Positions 1-6,412 of a stretch of DNA of 23,182 nt are shown here, one piece after another (position 1 is the stretch's first letter; every line of letters starts with the position of its first letter). The stretch comes from Bacillus massiliigorillae (GTDB lineage: Bacteria > Bacillota > Bacilli > Bacillales > DSM-1321): positions 2,009,949 to 2,033,130 of the forward strand of contig NZ_HG428741.1 of the NCBI RefSeq assembly GCF_000380245.2, written 5' to 3'. A program made the translations under genes and the position numbers. A model generated the notes under the pieces. The model did not search any database, was not told where the DNA came from, and saw nothing but the letters and a program-made list of their open reading frames with translations.

Positions 1-253
1 CAACCTTGTGTTTCTTAAATCAATGATGGATTCAATTCCTAAAATTACCGTTTACTACATGCATATTTTTCGATAAAGTATTTCCATCAAAAAATTGGGA
101 GTTCACTTTTTATGAAAAGAATTAAATCATTTTATGAAAAACATTTACTAGCTTTTTGGATTCTAAGGACACTAAAAAGAATAGTTTTTCTATACTATGC
201 AACAAAAATATATATTTTAAAGTTTCTGTGATACACAATAATTCTTTTGTTAT
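1..253. other. AT-rich stretch without a supported gene
   Basis: No convincing gene is seen. A plus-strand reading frame open from the left edge to a TAA at 74-76 could be the tail of a gene outside the window, and a 39-codon plus-strand frame at 112-231 has a weak GGGAG upstream; neither resembles a known family. The minus strand, which carries the early operon, has no open frame of note here. Confidence 0.4.
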
Positions 254-388
254 CTAACTAATCTTCTTCCAGCCTTGCTGCAATTTATTATTTAATTGAT
301 ACTTGCGAAGTGGTTCATATACACAAACCTGTCTGCCATTTTCGAATTTGATAAGAGTAACCCATTTTGCATCTTTTTTATGCTTCAT
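254..388 (-). CDS. Small phage protein, 44 residues, coupled to the DUF1064 gene
   Basis: The ATG at 388-386 overlaps the TGA of the upstream DUF1064 gene as ATGA, the usual sign of translational coupling in a phage operon. The 44-residue product is basic, starts MKHKKDAKWVTLIKF and ends GWKKIS, and has no signal peptide or membrane segment. I recognise no family. It is the last gene of the early operon visible in the window. Support comes from the overlap, strand and position rather than homology, so it could in principle be a chance frame, though the match to operon geometry argues against that. Confidence 0.62.
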   Translation of the reverse strand: MKHKKDAKWVTLIKFENGRQVCVYEPLRKYQLNNKLQQGWKKIS

Positions 389-801
389 GACTTCGCCTTC
401 TTTCTCAATTTTCGATTTTTCTTAAATTGTTCTAGCTCTATCCAACCTCCATCAATCTTCGAATATGTAATAAGTGATAAACGGTGAGGATACTTATATT
501 CAAAAAGCTTCTTCTTCACTTTGAAAGCTTCTGTTTCCATCCCTTTAACGTCTACTACTTCAATGGATCCATTAGTATGATGAATCTCGAAATCTGCAAT
601 ATATTCAATCTTCCGAAACTTAGTTCCGTTCTTTACGAAAGCCTCTTGGAGCAAGTACCTTGGCTGGATACGAAAGAAAAGAATTTCACCATGAAGTTGC
701 AACCATTTAAGCTGTTCATAATATCGAGCTTCTATCTTTGAATCAAAAACTATGCCATCTATTTCAACCTTTTTTGAACCATATTTTGATGCTATTGCCA
801 A
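385..801 (-). CDS. DUF1064-family phage protein, predicted PD-(D/E)XK nuclease fold
   Basis: A 138-residue protein of the DUF1064 type, common in early regions of Gram-positive phages. Visible hallmarks are FDSKIEARYY (Glu24), the FRIQPRYLLQ segment, and YIADFEI (Asp70) followed by VVDVKG (Asp84, Lys86). Glu...Asp...Asp-x-Lys is the pattern of PD-(D/E)XK nucleases, so a DNA-cleaving or resolving role in phage replication or recombination is likely, but this is inference from the fold. The start is a TTG at 801-799, chosen because AGGAGG lies seven bases upstream; no ATG suits. The tail is very basic (KKNRKLRKKAKS). It follows the antirepressor gene after 11 bases and overlaps the next small gene. 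Confidence 0.82.
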   Translation of the reverse strand: MAIASKYGSKKVEIDGIVFDSKIEARYYEQLKWLQLHGEILFFRIQPRYLLQEAFVKNGTKFRKIEYIADFEIHHTNGSIEVVDVKGMETEAFKVKKKLFEYKYPHRLSLITYSKIDGGWIELEQFKKNRKLRKKAKS

Positions 802-812
802 AATTAAACCTC

Positions 813-1511
813 CTATGCTGCTACTTCTTTCTTTAATCGATTCATAATATAGGCTTGTCCTTTAGGTGTGACACGCATTGTCAACCAAGTAAGCGTACCC
901 TTTGATGTTTCCTTTACACCTTGTGAAACTTCAAAATATCCACGATTAAGGTACTCTTGATAAGGCTCGTTCTTATCAGCAAAGACTAACTTCCAATCTC
1001 TTAATTTCTGCCATAGCTTCTTTTCACCGACCATTATGCCTTTCTTGCAACAAATCTTAGCAACTTCACGCACAAGAAGAGACTTTTCAGATGCCATACA
1101 TGTTTCAGCAAATGAAACTAGAGGCTCTTGAATGAGTAATTGTGTTTTCATTTCTTGAATCTGACGATTAGAAAATTCAAGTGCACGTTTCATGACCATT
1201 TCAGGGCTATTCCAAAGCTTCTCTAACTTAAGAAAGTAATGTCTGGCTTGCTTTCCTCTTTCAGAACGCTGCAACATAGAAATTTCTTTAGCCATATCTA
1301 ACTTCATAGCGTAATCAGTAAATTCTTGTTTATTCTGAGGGTGTACCATTTGGTACGGGGTATAATCTATATTGACATCAAATCCATAGGAGCACATTTT
1401 CTCAAACCACTTACTAAATCGTTCCTTACTTCCTAAAAACCCATGAAGCTCACGACCACTGATAATAATCTCGCCATTTTCATTGTTTGAAGTTTTAATT
1501 AGTTCATTCAT
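813..1511 (-). CDS. Phage antirepressor with AntA/AntB and ANT (KilAC) domains
   Basis: A 232-residue protein with two phage regulatory domains. Residues about 5-95 match the AntA/AntB type (SGRELHGFLGSKERFSKWF, then DYTPYQ and KLDMAKEISMLQRSERG). Residues about 120-228 match the ANT/KilA C-terminal type (LVSFAETCMASEKSLLVREVAK, then a winged-helix-like stretch with WQKLRDW and the RVTPKGQAYI tail). Such proteins relieve repression of lytic genes, by binding the repressor or DNA. It sits in the early operon rather than beside cI, so it would be made after induction and help commit to lysis. The ATG start has GGAGGAGA upstream. Family assignment is firm; the target repressor is not shown. Confidence 0.88.
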   Translation of the reverse strand: MNELIKTSNNENGEIIISGRELHGFLGSKERFSKWFEKMCSYGFDVNIDYTPYQMVHPQNKQEFTDYAMKLDMAKEISMLQRSERGKQARHYFLKLEKLWNSPEMVMKRALEFSNRQIQEMKTQLLIQEPLVSFAETCMASEKSLLVREVAKICCKKGIMVGEKKLWQKLRDWKLVFADKNEPYQEYLNRGYFEVSQGVKETSKGTLTWLTMRVTPKGQAYIMNRLKKEVAA

Positions 1512-1522
1512 GCTGTCTCCTC

Positions 1523-1765
1523 CTAAGCTCTTAAGCTGCGATCAATAACCATTAAAGCGATTTCCTCAAGTGAACGATTGAACTTATTTGCTAATTCTTC
1601 AACGTTCATGCCTCGTTTAAAGGATTTATCGAACTCTTTTACATCTTTTTCATCCCAGTACCAATCAATTTCAACATCTTCTAACATCACATAAAGCTTT
1701 GTACGACTATGCTTCATAAAACGTTTGTCTAAGTTGCTTTCTATACCTTTCTGATAAAATGCCAC
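1523..1765 (-). CDS. Small phage HTH-like protein, 80 residues
   Basis: An 80-residue protein starting with GTG at 1765, with GGGAGG nine bases upstream. The C-terminal half (about residues 48-79: FKRGMNVEELANKFNRSLEEIALMVIDR) reads as a helix-turn-helix of the kind in resolvase and sigma-like phage proteins. The middle has an acidic aromatic stretch, LEDVEIDWYWDEKDVKEFD. Similar small WYWDE-containing proteins recur in Bacillus prophage early regions without a known function. It lies between the DnaD-like initiator and the antirepressor. A regulatory or DNA-binding role is inferred only from the HTH pattern. Confidence 0.75.
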   Translation of the reverse strand: MAFYQKGIESNLDKRFMKHSRTKLYVMLEDVEIDWYWDEKDVKEFDKSFKRGMNVEELANKFNRSLEEIALMVIDRSLRA

Positions 1766-1785
1766 GTCGTTATTCCTCCCGATAG

Positions 1786-2604
1786 CTATTTAGCATATTT
1801 TTGTCTAAGTCTTTGCTGTAAATCTGCAATCTTTTGTTGTTCAATAGCTGAATCTACTTGAGAAGACGTATTTTGATTTTCAGGATTACTATGTAACCAA
1901 TCTGGAACAAGCTCTTCTCTTGTATGACGGTTTTTAGGTCCTGAATAAGCACGCTGTTTACTTTTCTGTTGCTTATATGCCAAGTCTTCAGCATTCACAT
2001 CTTCTAAAGTTTTTAATTTCTTAGACATCCAGTTTTGTAAGATTGTCTCGGTATAAGTAAAGTTCGTCTTTCCATTCATTACAGTTCTCTTTAAAGCTTC
2101 TAAAACAAGTTCTGGAGATATGTCATCACACCAATAATGTATTTTTTCAGCTATAAGGGTGCCTATTGTTCCGAACCCATTCTCCTCATAAAATCTCATT
2201 ATCTTTCCGCGTTCATCATCATTATTTAATTGTTTTGGTTTAGTTTCTTTTTGTTTATTTAATGTAGAAACATTGTCAGAAGAACTGTCGGAAAGATTGT
2301 AAGAAACATTGTTAGCAATCATTTCCGACAAGTCTACCAACAAGTAAATAGCCGACTTATTTCCTTTTCTAGATTTAAAATCTATATAACCTTTTACTTT
2401 TAAATCATTTCTTGCATTGCTAATAGTTCTTTCAGAGAGGCCTGTTTTAACACATAACACCGATGCAGCCACCGAAAATTCTCTCTGCCATCCGGCCTTA
2501 TTGTTTACATGCACTAATGCGTGCCATAAAGCAATTGCCGATGTGCTGAGTGGATTTGTCTCGAGCCGATCATAGAATGCGTTAATTAACTTTATGTAGT
2601 TCAA
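1786..2604 (-). CDS. DnaD-like phage replication initiator
   Basis: A 272-residue protein that probably opens or marks the phage origin and recruits the host replication machinery. Residues about 1-90 form a winged-helix DNA-binding domain (LSTSAIALWHALVHVNN, then TGLSERTISNARNDLKVKGYI). A Ser/Asn-rich linker follows, and residues about 130-205 are the DnaD C-terminal domain (IMRFYEENGFGTIG, FTYTETILQNWMSKKL). I place the start at the TTG at 2604-2602, because AAAGGAGGGG lies just upstream and overlaps the end of the 58-residue gene; an ATG at 2649 would add 15 residues but has no ribosome site. A 12-bp repeat array lies in the linker-coding DNA. No DnaC/IstB-like helicase loader follows it in this window, unlike in the skin element. 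Confidence 0.87.
   Translation of the reverse strand: MNYIKLINAFYDRLETNPLSTSAIALWHALVHVNNKAGWQREFSVAASVLCVKTGLSERTISNARNDLKVKGYIDFKSRKGNKSAIYLLVDLSEMIANNVSYNLSDSSSDNVSTLNKQKETKPKQLNNDDERGKIMRFYEENGFGTIGTLIAEKIHYWCDDISPELVLEALKRTVMNGKTNFTYTETILQNWMSKKLKTLEDVNAEDLAYKQQKSKQRAYSGPKNRHTREELVPDWLHSNPENQNTSSQVDSAIEQQKIADLQQRLRQKYAK
2263..2330 (+). repeat. 12-bp repeat array inside the initiator gene, candidate replication origin
   Basis: Read on the plus strand, head-to-tail units are TGTAGAAACAT (2263), TGTCAGAAGAAC (2274), TGTCGGAAAGAT (2286), TGTAAGAAACAT (2298) and TGTTAGCAATCA (2310). An inverted TTTCCGACA (2322-2330) mirrors TGTCGGAAA at 2286-2294. They occupy codons about 92-114 of the DnaD-like gene, which encode the flexible linker, where the protein tolerates sequence constraint. 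Many phages carry origin iterons within the initiator gene. An AT-rich stretch (2221-2262) borders the array. Function is inferred. Confidence 0.65.
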
Positions 2605-2608
2605 GTTG

Positions 2609-2785
2609 CTACCCCTCCTTTCTTGTACAAATAGCAAAACCATTTTCAACTGAATTCACATTATAGTTTTCATACCGTTTCATGTATTTCAATATCAATC
2701 TCTTAAACTCCGAATTATCATGTGCTTGCTCCCAAATCAACGATGGAAGCAAGACACGATATTTAATTTCTTTAGATAAAATCAT
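2609..2785 (-). CDS. Small phage protein, 58 residues, between recT and the initiator gene
   Basis: The ATG at 2785-2783 overlaps the recT stop as ATGA. The 58-residue frame runs to a TAG at 2611-2609, four bases before the TTG start of the DnaD-like gene, and its final codons (AAG GAG GGG) form that gene's ribosome site. It therefore fills the gap exactly and is very probably real. The product starts MILSKEIKYRVLLPSLIW and contains LILKYMKRYENY; it is hydrophilic with no membrane segment. I recognise no family or function. Confidence 0.72.
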   Translation of the reverse strand: MILSKEIKYRVLLPSLIWEQAHDNSEFKRLILKYMKRYENYNVNSVENGFAICTRKEG

Positions 2786-3654
2786 TCGAATTTAAGGTCT
2801 TGCTGTTCATGAATAGACGGCTTATCTTTTTCTTCAGAAGCTTGTACATCAATAATGTTTGGATCTTCTACATCAACTATTTCTGTTGCTTCATCCGTAA
2901 TATCTTTCATTTCTGATTCTTCCTTCTCATCTTCCATAACTGCTGTTTGCATTTCGATAGAAAGAATTCCCCATTTACCTAACATGTTTCGTAAAACAGT
3001 TTTCATTGCCATAGCATCGTAGTCCGACTTCCAAACATTATTTAAAGCTTTTTTATCTTTCATCTTGTTGTGTTTGATACGATGTTCCTCAATCTCTTCT
3101 CGTGTCCAGTAAACCGTTTTTTCAAATCCATTAATCAATTTAAAATAGCCGCAATAACCAATAACCTTATCACTAGTAGCTGCATCTAAATCTAGTTCGA
3201 CTTCTTCAGTAAGACGATTCCACTTAATTAGTTCTCCTTCACGTACCGTAATGACATTGATACCTTTATATTGACCAGTACGTAATGCTAACTGAATGTA
3301 TCCTTTATACCCAAGTTGGAATTGTGCTGCTTTATGGCCTTTCTTGTTATCATAGAAAGGAACAATCCATGCATATCCTAAGTTCTTATCAATAGGTAAA
3401 TCTAATGTTGCTGCTACCATAGCTGATGAAACAATACTCATAGGCTCAGCTGCTTGTATGTTCGGATCGCCATTATATAAATTTAGAAGTGATGACATAA
3501 ATTGCGGTGCCTTTTTATCAAGCACTTGTTCAAATTTCTTTTTCATTGTTGGAGCATTTAATAAATTCTTAAGACCCAAAGATTGTGGAGAAACTTGTGT
3601 AGCTGTCTCCTGTTTATTTGCTAATTGATTTTTTAACGCTTGATTAGTAGCCAT
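2782..3654 (-). CDS. recT: RecT-family single-strand annealing recombinase
   Basis: A 290-residue protein of the RecT/YqaK family, which coats single-stranded DNA made by a partner exonuclease and anneals it to a complementary strand in RecA-independent phage recombination. Family landmarks include LDLPIDKNLGYAWIVPFY, FQLGYKGYIQLALRTGQY, the KWNRLTEEVELD region and VWKSDYDAMAMKTVLRNML, across about residues 40-230. The C-terminal 60 residues are highly acidic (EDEKEESEMKDITDEATE), a common tail in this family. Its ATG shares a base with the stop of the upstream exonuclease gene (TAATG), and GAAGGAG lies upstream, so the two are co-translated. The exonuclease-annealase pair makes the assignment secure. 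Confidence 0.95.
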   Translation of the reverse strand: MATNQALKNQLANKQETATQVSPQSLGLKNLLNAPTMKKKFEQVLDKKAPQFMSSLLNLYNGDPNIQAAEPMSIVSSAMVAATLDLPIDKNLGYAWIVPFYDNKKGHKAAQFQLGYKGYIQLALRTGQYKGINVITVREGELIKWNRLTEEVELDLDAATSDKVIGYCGYFKLINGFEKTVYWTREEIEEHRIKHNKMKDKKALNNVWKSDYDAMAMKTVLRNMLGKWGILSIEMQTAVMEDEKEESEMKDITDEATEIVDVEDPNIIDVQASEEKDKPSIHEQQDLKFE

Positions 3655-4601
3655 TATCCAATCTCCTTCACTCCGAATTTACGAGAATACGACGGTTTAA
3701 TAACTTGCTTATATATTTCAGGAAATTTTTCTTTCAGTGCTTTTGTATCTACTAGATTCCTAGTTTGATTCTTCCAAGAAACTAAGAAACTATCAGTAAT
3801 GCCAAATTCGGCATCCTTCAATTCAGCTTTCAATTTATTTTCAATTTCTGTTCTAGCTTGTTTAATTAGCTTCTCATCAGCTTTAACTTGTTCATATTGA
3901 AGTAAGTAATCTTTGCAATCAGATGAAAGAACAACCTCTTTCTCTGATTCAGCACGTTCATATTTCTCTTTTAAATATTTCTCTGCTGCACTAGAACCAT
4001 CTAATGCTGGTGGATGACCTTGTTGCACATGATAATCCCAAAAATGCTTTTCGGCATCAATAATCATTTGGATAAGCTCTTCATCCCGTTCAATCTCTTT
4101 CCAAACAAAATGATTTCCACCGATTAACACAGCAATATAGCCTTTTTCTTTTCCTGTAACAGCTAAATAATGTTGAACTTGAACAAGATAAGTGGCTGGA
4201 ATTTCATCATCTTTCCACTCTTTATCTAAGTAAGCACTAGCCGTTTTGCATTCCAATACAGCAGATTCCCCAACGACTAAACGATCTACATTCGCTCGAA
4301 TGAATGGATACTCTGGATGACTATACATAAAGTTAGAACGACGCACCTTTTTATCAGTTCGTTTTTCAAATTCTTTAGCAACCACATCTTCCATTTCGTT
4401 TCCCCAGTAAATAGCTTCATTATCAATCTCTTGCGGAGCAACTTGACCTGTTTTTTCAAGCCATAATTCAAACGGAGTTTTGTATTTATTTAAGCCAAGA
4501 ATAATACCAGCATCTGAGCCGCCAATTCCTTTTGAACGTTCCATTAACCATTCATTTCTATCCATATCACGAGTAGATATCGCATTAAGATTAACTGCCA
4601 T
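3654..4601 (-). CDS. yqaJ: YqaJ-type viral recombinase/exonuclease, RecT partner
   Basis: A 315-residue protein of the YqaJ viral recombinase family, with the fold of lambda exonuclease; it should resect double-stranded DNA to give 3' single strands for RecT. The nuclease core spans about residues 15-210: ERSKGIGGSDAGIILGLNKY, GNEMEDVVA (Glu69/Glu71), ANVDRLV (Asp106), LECKTAS (Glu117, Lys119) and VQVQHYLAV. These provide the expected acidic and lysine active-site residues. The C-terminal part (about 215-315) is charged and partly helical. The start ATG at 4601 follows AAAGAGAGG. It is the same size class as the B. subtilis skin-element YqaJ. Confidence 0.92.
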   Translation of the reverse strand: MAVNLNAISTRDMDRNEWLMERSKGIGGSDAGIILGLNKYKTPFELWLEKTGQVAPQEIDNEAIYWGNEMEDVVAKEFEKRTDKKVRRSNFMYSHPEYPFIRANVDRLVVGESAVLECKTASAYLDKEWKDDEIPATYLVQVQHYLAVTGKEKGYIAVLIGGNHFVWKEIERDEELIQMIIDAEKHFWDYHVQQGHPPALDGSSAAEKYLKEKYERAESEKEVVLSSDCKDYLLQYEQVKADEKLIKQARTEIENKLKAELKDAEFGITDSFLVSWKNQTRNLVDTKALKEKFPEIYKQVIKPSYSRKFGVKEIG

Positions 4602-4671
4602 GAAAATAACCTCTCTTTACTGTTTTCTATTAATGTGCTAAACTATCAATAATCAAATTTGTTAAACACTC

Positions 4672-4699
4672 GACTTCTGCGCCAACAGAAGTCTTTTTT
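4672..4699 (+). terminator. Terminator-like hairpin facing against the early operon
   Basis: GACTTCTG (4672-4679) pairs perfectly with CAGAAGTC (4686-4693) across a CGCCAA loop, followed by TTTTTT on the plus strand. It has the form of an intrinsic terminator for plus-strand transcripts, but no plus-strand gene lies here. On the minus strand it begins right at the stop of the YqaI-like gene and has no U-run. Confidence 0.55.
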
Positions 4700-4913
4700 A
4701 TTCCCCTGCAACTTTGCACCATGATTTATTACCGACAAATTGCATGCAGCATTCTTCATCTTGATGAACCAATTCACCTTCGCAATCATATATATCTTGT
4801 CCTGCATAAATTTCTTCACCGCAACCTGCACATTCACCAATAACTTCAGGTTCTTTTTCGAATCTTTCCCATAAACGATCAATAACCATTGGATTTTCTA
4901 ACATATGTGCCAT
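4698..4913 (-). CDS. YqaI-like small phage protein with zinc-ribbon cysteines
   Basis: A 71-residue protein. Its start, MAHMLENPMVIDRLWERF, resembles the ENPMVI opening of YqaI of the B. subtilis skin element, and it lies directly upstream of the yqaJ-like gene as yqaI does. The rest differs from what I recall of skin YqaI: a CAGCGEEIYAG pair, then YDCEGELVHQDEECC and a late Cys, which looks like a treble-clef or zinc-ribbon knuckle. The ATG at 4913 has GGGAGATG upstream. Function is unknown; a small zinc-binding adaptor in phage DNA metabolism is a guess. A minus-strand frame at 4646-4882 overlaps it and is not credible. Confidence 0.78.
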   Translation of the reverse strand: MAHMLENPMVIDRLWERFEKEPEVIGECAGCGEEIYAGQDIYDCEGELVHQDEECCMQFVGNKSWCKVAGE

Positions 4914-4928
4914 TTTGCTACATCTCCC

Positions 4929-5012
4929 TTAATGTTTTTTTAAGCTGTTTCTTAGCAACAAATGTTTTTCAAATGATGAAAGCTTTAGCCATTCTCCAGC
5001 AGTGATAACCAT
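4929..5012 (-). CDS. Predicted 27-residue phage peptide
   Basis: An ATG at 5012-5010 preceded by a perfect AGGAGG (5026-5021) opens a 27-codon frame: MVITAGEWLKLSSFEKH, then LLLRNSLKKH and TAA. The ribosome site overlaps the stop of the upstream 210-residue gene, and after its own stop comes the GGGAGATG of the YqaI-like gene, so it fills the gap with normal operon spacing. No family is recognised. The evidence is initiation signals and spacing only. Confidence 0.55.
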   Translation of the reverse strand: MVITAGEWLKLSSFEKHLLLRNSLKKH

Positions 5013-5024
5013 GTTTTCAACCTC

Positions 5025-5657
5025 CTAGAAATTTCTCATTCTATTAGCGAAAAATTGTTCTTTTCGTATATTTTCATATTGGCTAACGGAAGGTATAATC
5101 ACTCTGTCCGCTATTGCTTCTTGAGTCCAGTTCTTAACAACATCATCAAAATTAATTCCCCAGTTATTACACAAAGATATGAGTGTTGCTTCAGCAGCTT
5201 GTTGCATATCTAATATTTCTTCTGCTAGTTTCACAACTTCATAGTTTTGAACTTCATTAAACATGTCTCCAGGTCTCATATTCATACTTATTTTTGAAAG
5301 CTTTTTAGCAGCTTCGATTGCACCTTCTGCCTGTGCAACAAGATTGTTTAATTGATTAGGTACACTTTCCAAGAGTCTTGGATCAGTCGGTGGTAAACCC
5401 ATTTTGTAAATATGCTTTATTTGTGATAATGCAGTATAGTCACCTACAACCCTGCACCAATCAGTTGCTAATTCAAATGGCGGTTGTGAAAAACCTGCCT
5501 CAATATTTGTTAAACGTTGAACCGTAATACCTAACTGCTCTGCTACATATTTCTTTGTTCTTTGTTCTTCTTGACAAGCTCGCTCTCTTGAAATTCTTAA
5601 GATGCTTCCTATCTGCGATGGCGAATAAAGAGTGGCTCCATTAAAAATGTTCGCCAT
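5025..5657 (-). CDS. Phage HTH protein, 210 residues
   Basis: Residues about 12-75 have an Xre/Cro-like helix-turn-helix pattern: SQIGSILRISRE, RTKKYVAEQLGITVQRLTNIEAG, then PPFELATDWCRVVGD. The segment about 80-205 is mostly helical and without a recognised domain (QAEGAIEAAKKLSKISM, EVVKLAEEILDMQQAAEATL), suggesting a helical oligomerisation or partner-binding part. The ATG start follows GGAGGAG. Its place early in the lytic operon suggests a transcription regulator or, as with skin YqaH, an interference protein; neither is shown. It is much longer than a typical Cro, and I do not recognise an exact family. Confidence 0.75.
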   Translation of the reverse strand: MANIFNGATLYSPSQIGSILRISRERACQEEQRTKKYVAEQLGITVQRLTNIEAGFSQPPFELATDWCRVVGDYTALSQIKHIYKMGLPPTDPRLLESVPNQLNNLVAQAEGAIEAAKKLSKISMNMRPGDMFNEVQNYEVVKLAEEILDMQQAAEATLISLCNNWGINFDDVVKNWTQEAIADRVIIPSVSQYENIRKEQFFANRMRNF

Positions 5658-5707
5658 TTTGTTCTCCTCCTAAGTTTTTAAATAAAGATTTATATTTTAG
5701 TTAATAA

Positions 5708-6010
5708 CTAAACGACTTTATTAAAATAATTTGTGTTATCATCAACCCATTTTGTATTTTTTTCAACCCACTTCATAAGCAAGTGAGTCGGGATAAGTAC
5801 ACCTGCTTCACGAAACACTGGAAAGTCAGGTCTGTTTAATAATTCAGATGCTTTTGTTTGACTGATGTTGAATAATTCCATAAATTCTTTTCTAGTAAGC
5901 ATTGGTGGTAATTGATTTTGTTTGATAACATTCGATACAGCTTTTTGAATTTCTTCACGAAGAACTCTTCTAAATTGTTCATCTGTGAAGTCTAAATTTA
6001 CTTGGATCAT
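5708..6010 (-). CDS. DUF771-like, excisionase-type winged DNA-binding phage protein
   Basis: A 100-residue protein. Residues about 1-30 are helical (FTDEQFRRVLREEIQKAVSNV); residues about 38-85 give a MerR/excisionase-like winged helix, with LTRKEFMELFNISQTKASELL followed by FPVFREAGVLIPTHLLMKWVE. This matches the DUF771 pattern of phage early proteins. Family members are thought to bind DNA as early regulators, and the wing motif also fits an excisionase; with an integrase 3.5 kb away, an Xis role is possible but unproven. GGAGGG precedes the ATG, and the gene lies 11 bases from the Cro-like gene, so it is the second gene of the lytic operon. Confidence 0.78.
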   Translation of the reverse strand: MIQVNLDFTDEQFRRVLREEIQKAVSNVIKQNQLPPMLTRKEFMELFNISQTKASELLNRPDFPVFREAGVLIPTHLLMKWVEKNTKWVDDNTNYFNKVV

Positions 6011-6021
6011 ATTAAACCCTC

Positions 6022-6246
6022 CTAAGCTGAATTTGTATGATTTTCTTGTACTTCAGATTCTAAAAAAAGGTGGTTAATATCCTTGTTTAAAATTTCTGAT
6101 ATTTTGATTGCATCTAATATTCTAGGTGTTGAATATCCATTTTCCCAATTAGATACAGCTTGCTTGGTATAATTCAACTTTGATGCTAGATCTGATTGTG
6201 TTAAGCCTACGGCTTTTCGAGCCTTTATAAGGTTTGAATTTTTCAT
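6022..6246 (-). CDS. Cro-like repressor, first gene of the lytic operon
   Basis: A 74-residue protein that is essentially one Xre/Cro HTH domain: LIKARKAVGLTQSDLASKLNYTKQAVSNWENGYSTPRILDAIKISEIL at residues about 5-52. It opens the leftward operon and faces the CI-like gene across a 166-bp operator region, the standard Cro position. Its promoter has a near-consensus TTGACG-17-TATAAT with an operator exactly in the spacer. AGGTGG lies upstream of the ATG. Its last codons carry a fifth copy of the operator. It should repress the lysogeny promoter early in lytic growth. Confidence 0.88.
   Translation of the reverse strand: MKNSNLIKARKAVGLTQSDLASKLNYTKQAVSNWENGYSTPRILDAIKISEILNKDINHLFLESEVQENHTNSA
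6035..6051. promoter_or_regulatory. Fifth copy of the switch operator, inside the cro-like gene
   Basis: GTATGATTTTCTTGTAC differs by one base from the operator GTATGAGTTTCTTGTAC at 6263. It lies in the last codons of the Cro-like gene, about 228 bp from the main cluster centre to centre, a distance that would allow DNA looping between bound repressors. The match is seen; the function is inferred. Confidence 0.6.
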
Positions 6247-6262
6247 TTATAACACCACCTTT

Positions 6263-6386
6263 GTATGAGTTTCTTGTACCTTATGTCTACATTATAAGTA
6301 CAAGATTCTTATACGTCAACACAAAAGTATGAGTTTCTTGTATTTTTTATTTTATATTTACAATCTGTAGTACAATATACTTGTAC
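6263..6386. promoter_or_regulatory. Divergent switch region with four 17-bp operators
   Basis: Four partial palindromes of form GTAYRAG-N3-CTTRTAC lie between the divergent genes: GTATGAGTTTCTTGTAC (6263-6279), GTACAAGATTCTTATAC (6298-6314), GTATGAGTTTCTTGTAT (6327-6343) and GTACAATATACTTGTAC (6370-6386). Centres are 35, 29 and 43 bp apart. The second fills the spacer of the lytic promoter. The fourth overlaps TACAAT/TATACT, the likely -10 region of the repressor gene, so the repressor should control itself. Sites are read directly; which protein prefers which site is unknown. Confidence 0.85.
6291..6319 (-). promoter_or_regulatory. Lytic (cro-operon) promoter
   Basis: On the minus strand, TTGACG (6319-6314) and TATAAT (6296-6291) are separated by exactly 17 bases, a near-consensus housekeeping promoter. 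The 17-bp operator at 6298-6314 coincides with the spacer, so a bound repressor would block RNA polymerase directly. Confidence 0.88.
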
Positions 6387-6412
6387 TTAATTAATAGAAA
6401 GGTGCGGTAATT

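Noticed and set aside
112..231. Plus-strand 39-codon frame near the left edge
   Set aside because: Only a weak GGGAG at a long spacing, opposite strand to the early operon, and no family resemblance; not enough to call.
4286..4471. Minus-strand 61-codon frame within the exonuclease gene
   Set aside because: Lies wholly inside the well-supported YqaJ-type gene in another frame; no initiation signal.
4646..4882. Minus-strand 78-codon frame overlapping the YqaI-like gene
   Set aside because: It lies in another frame of the same strand, has no ribosome site, and its composition is that of a shadow of the zinc-ribbon gene and the hairpin.
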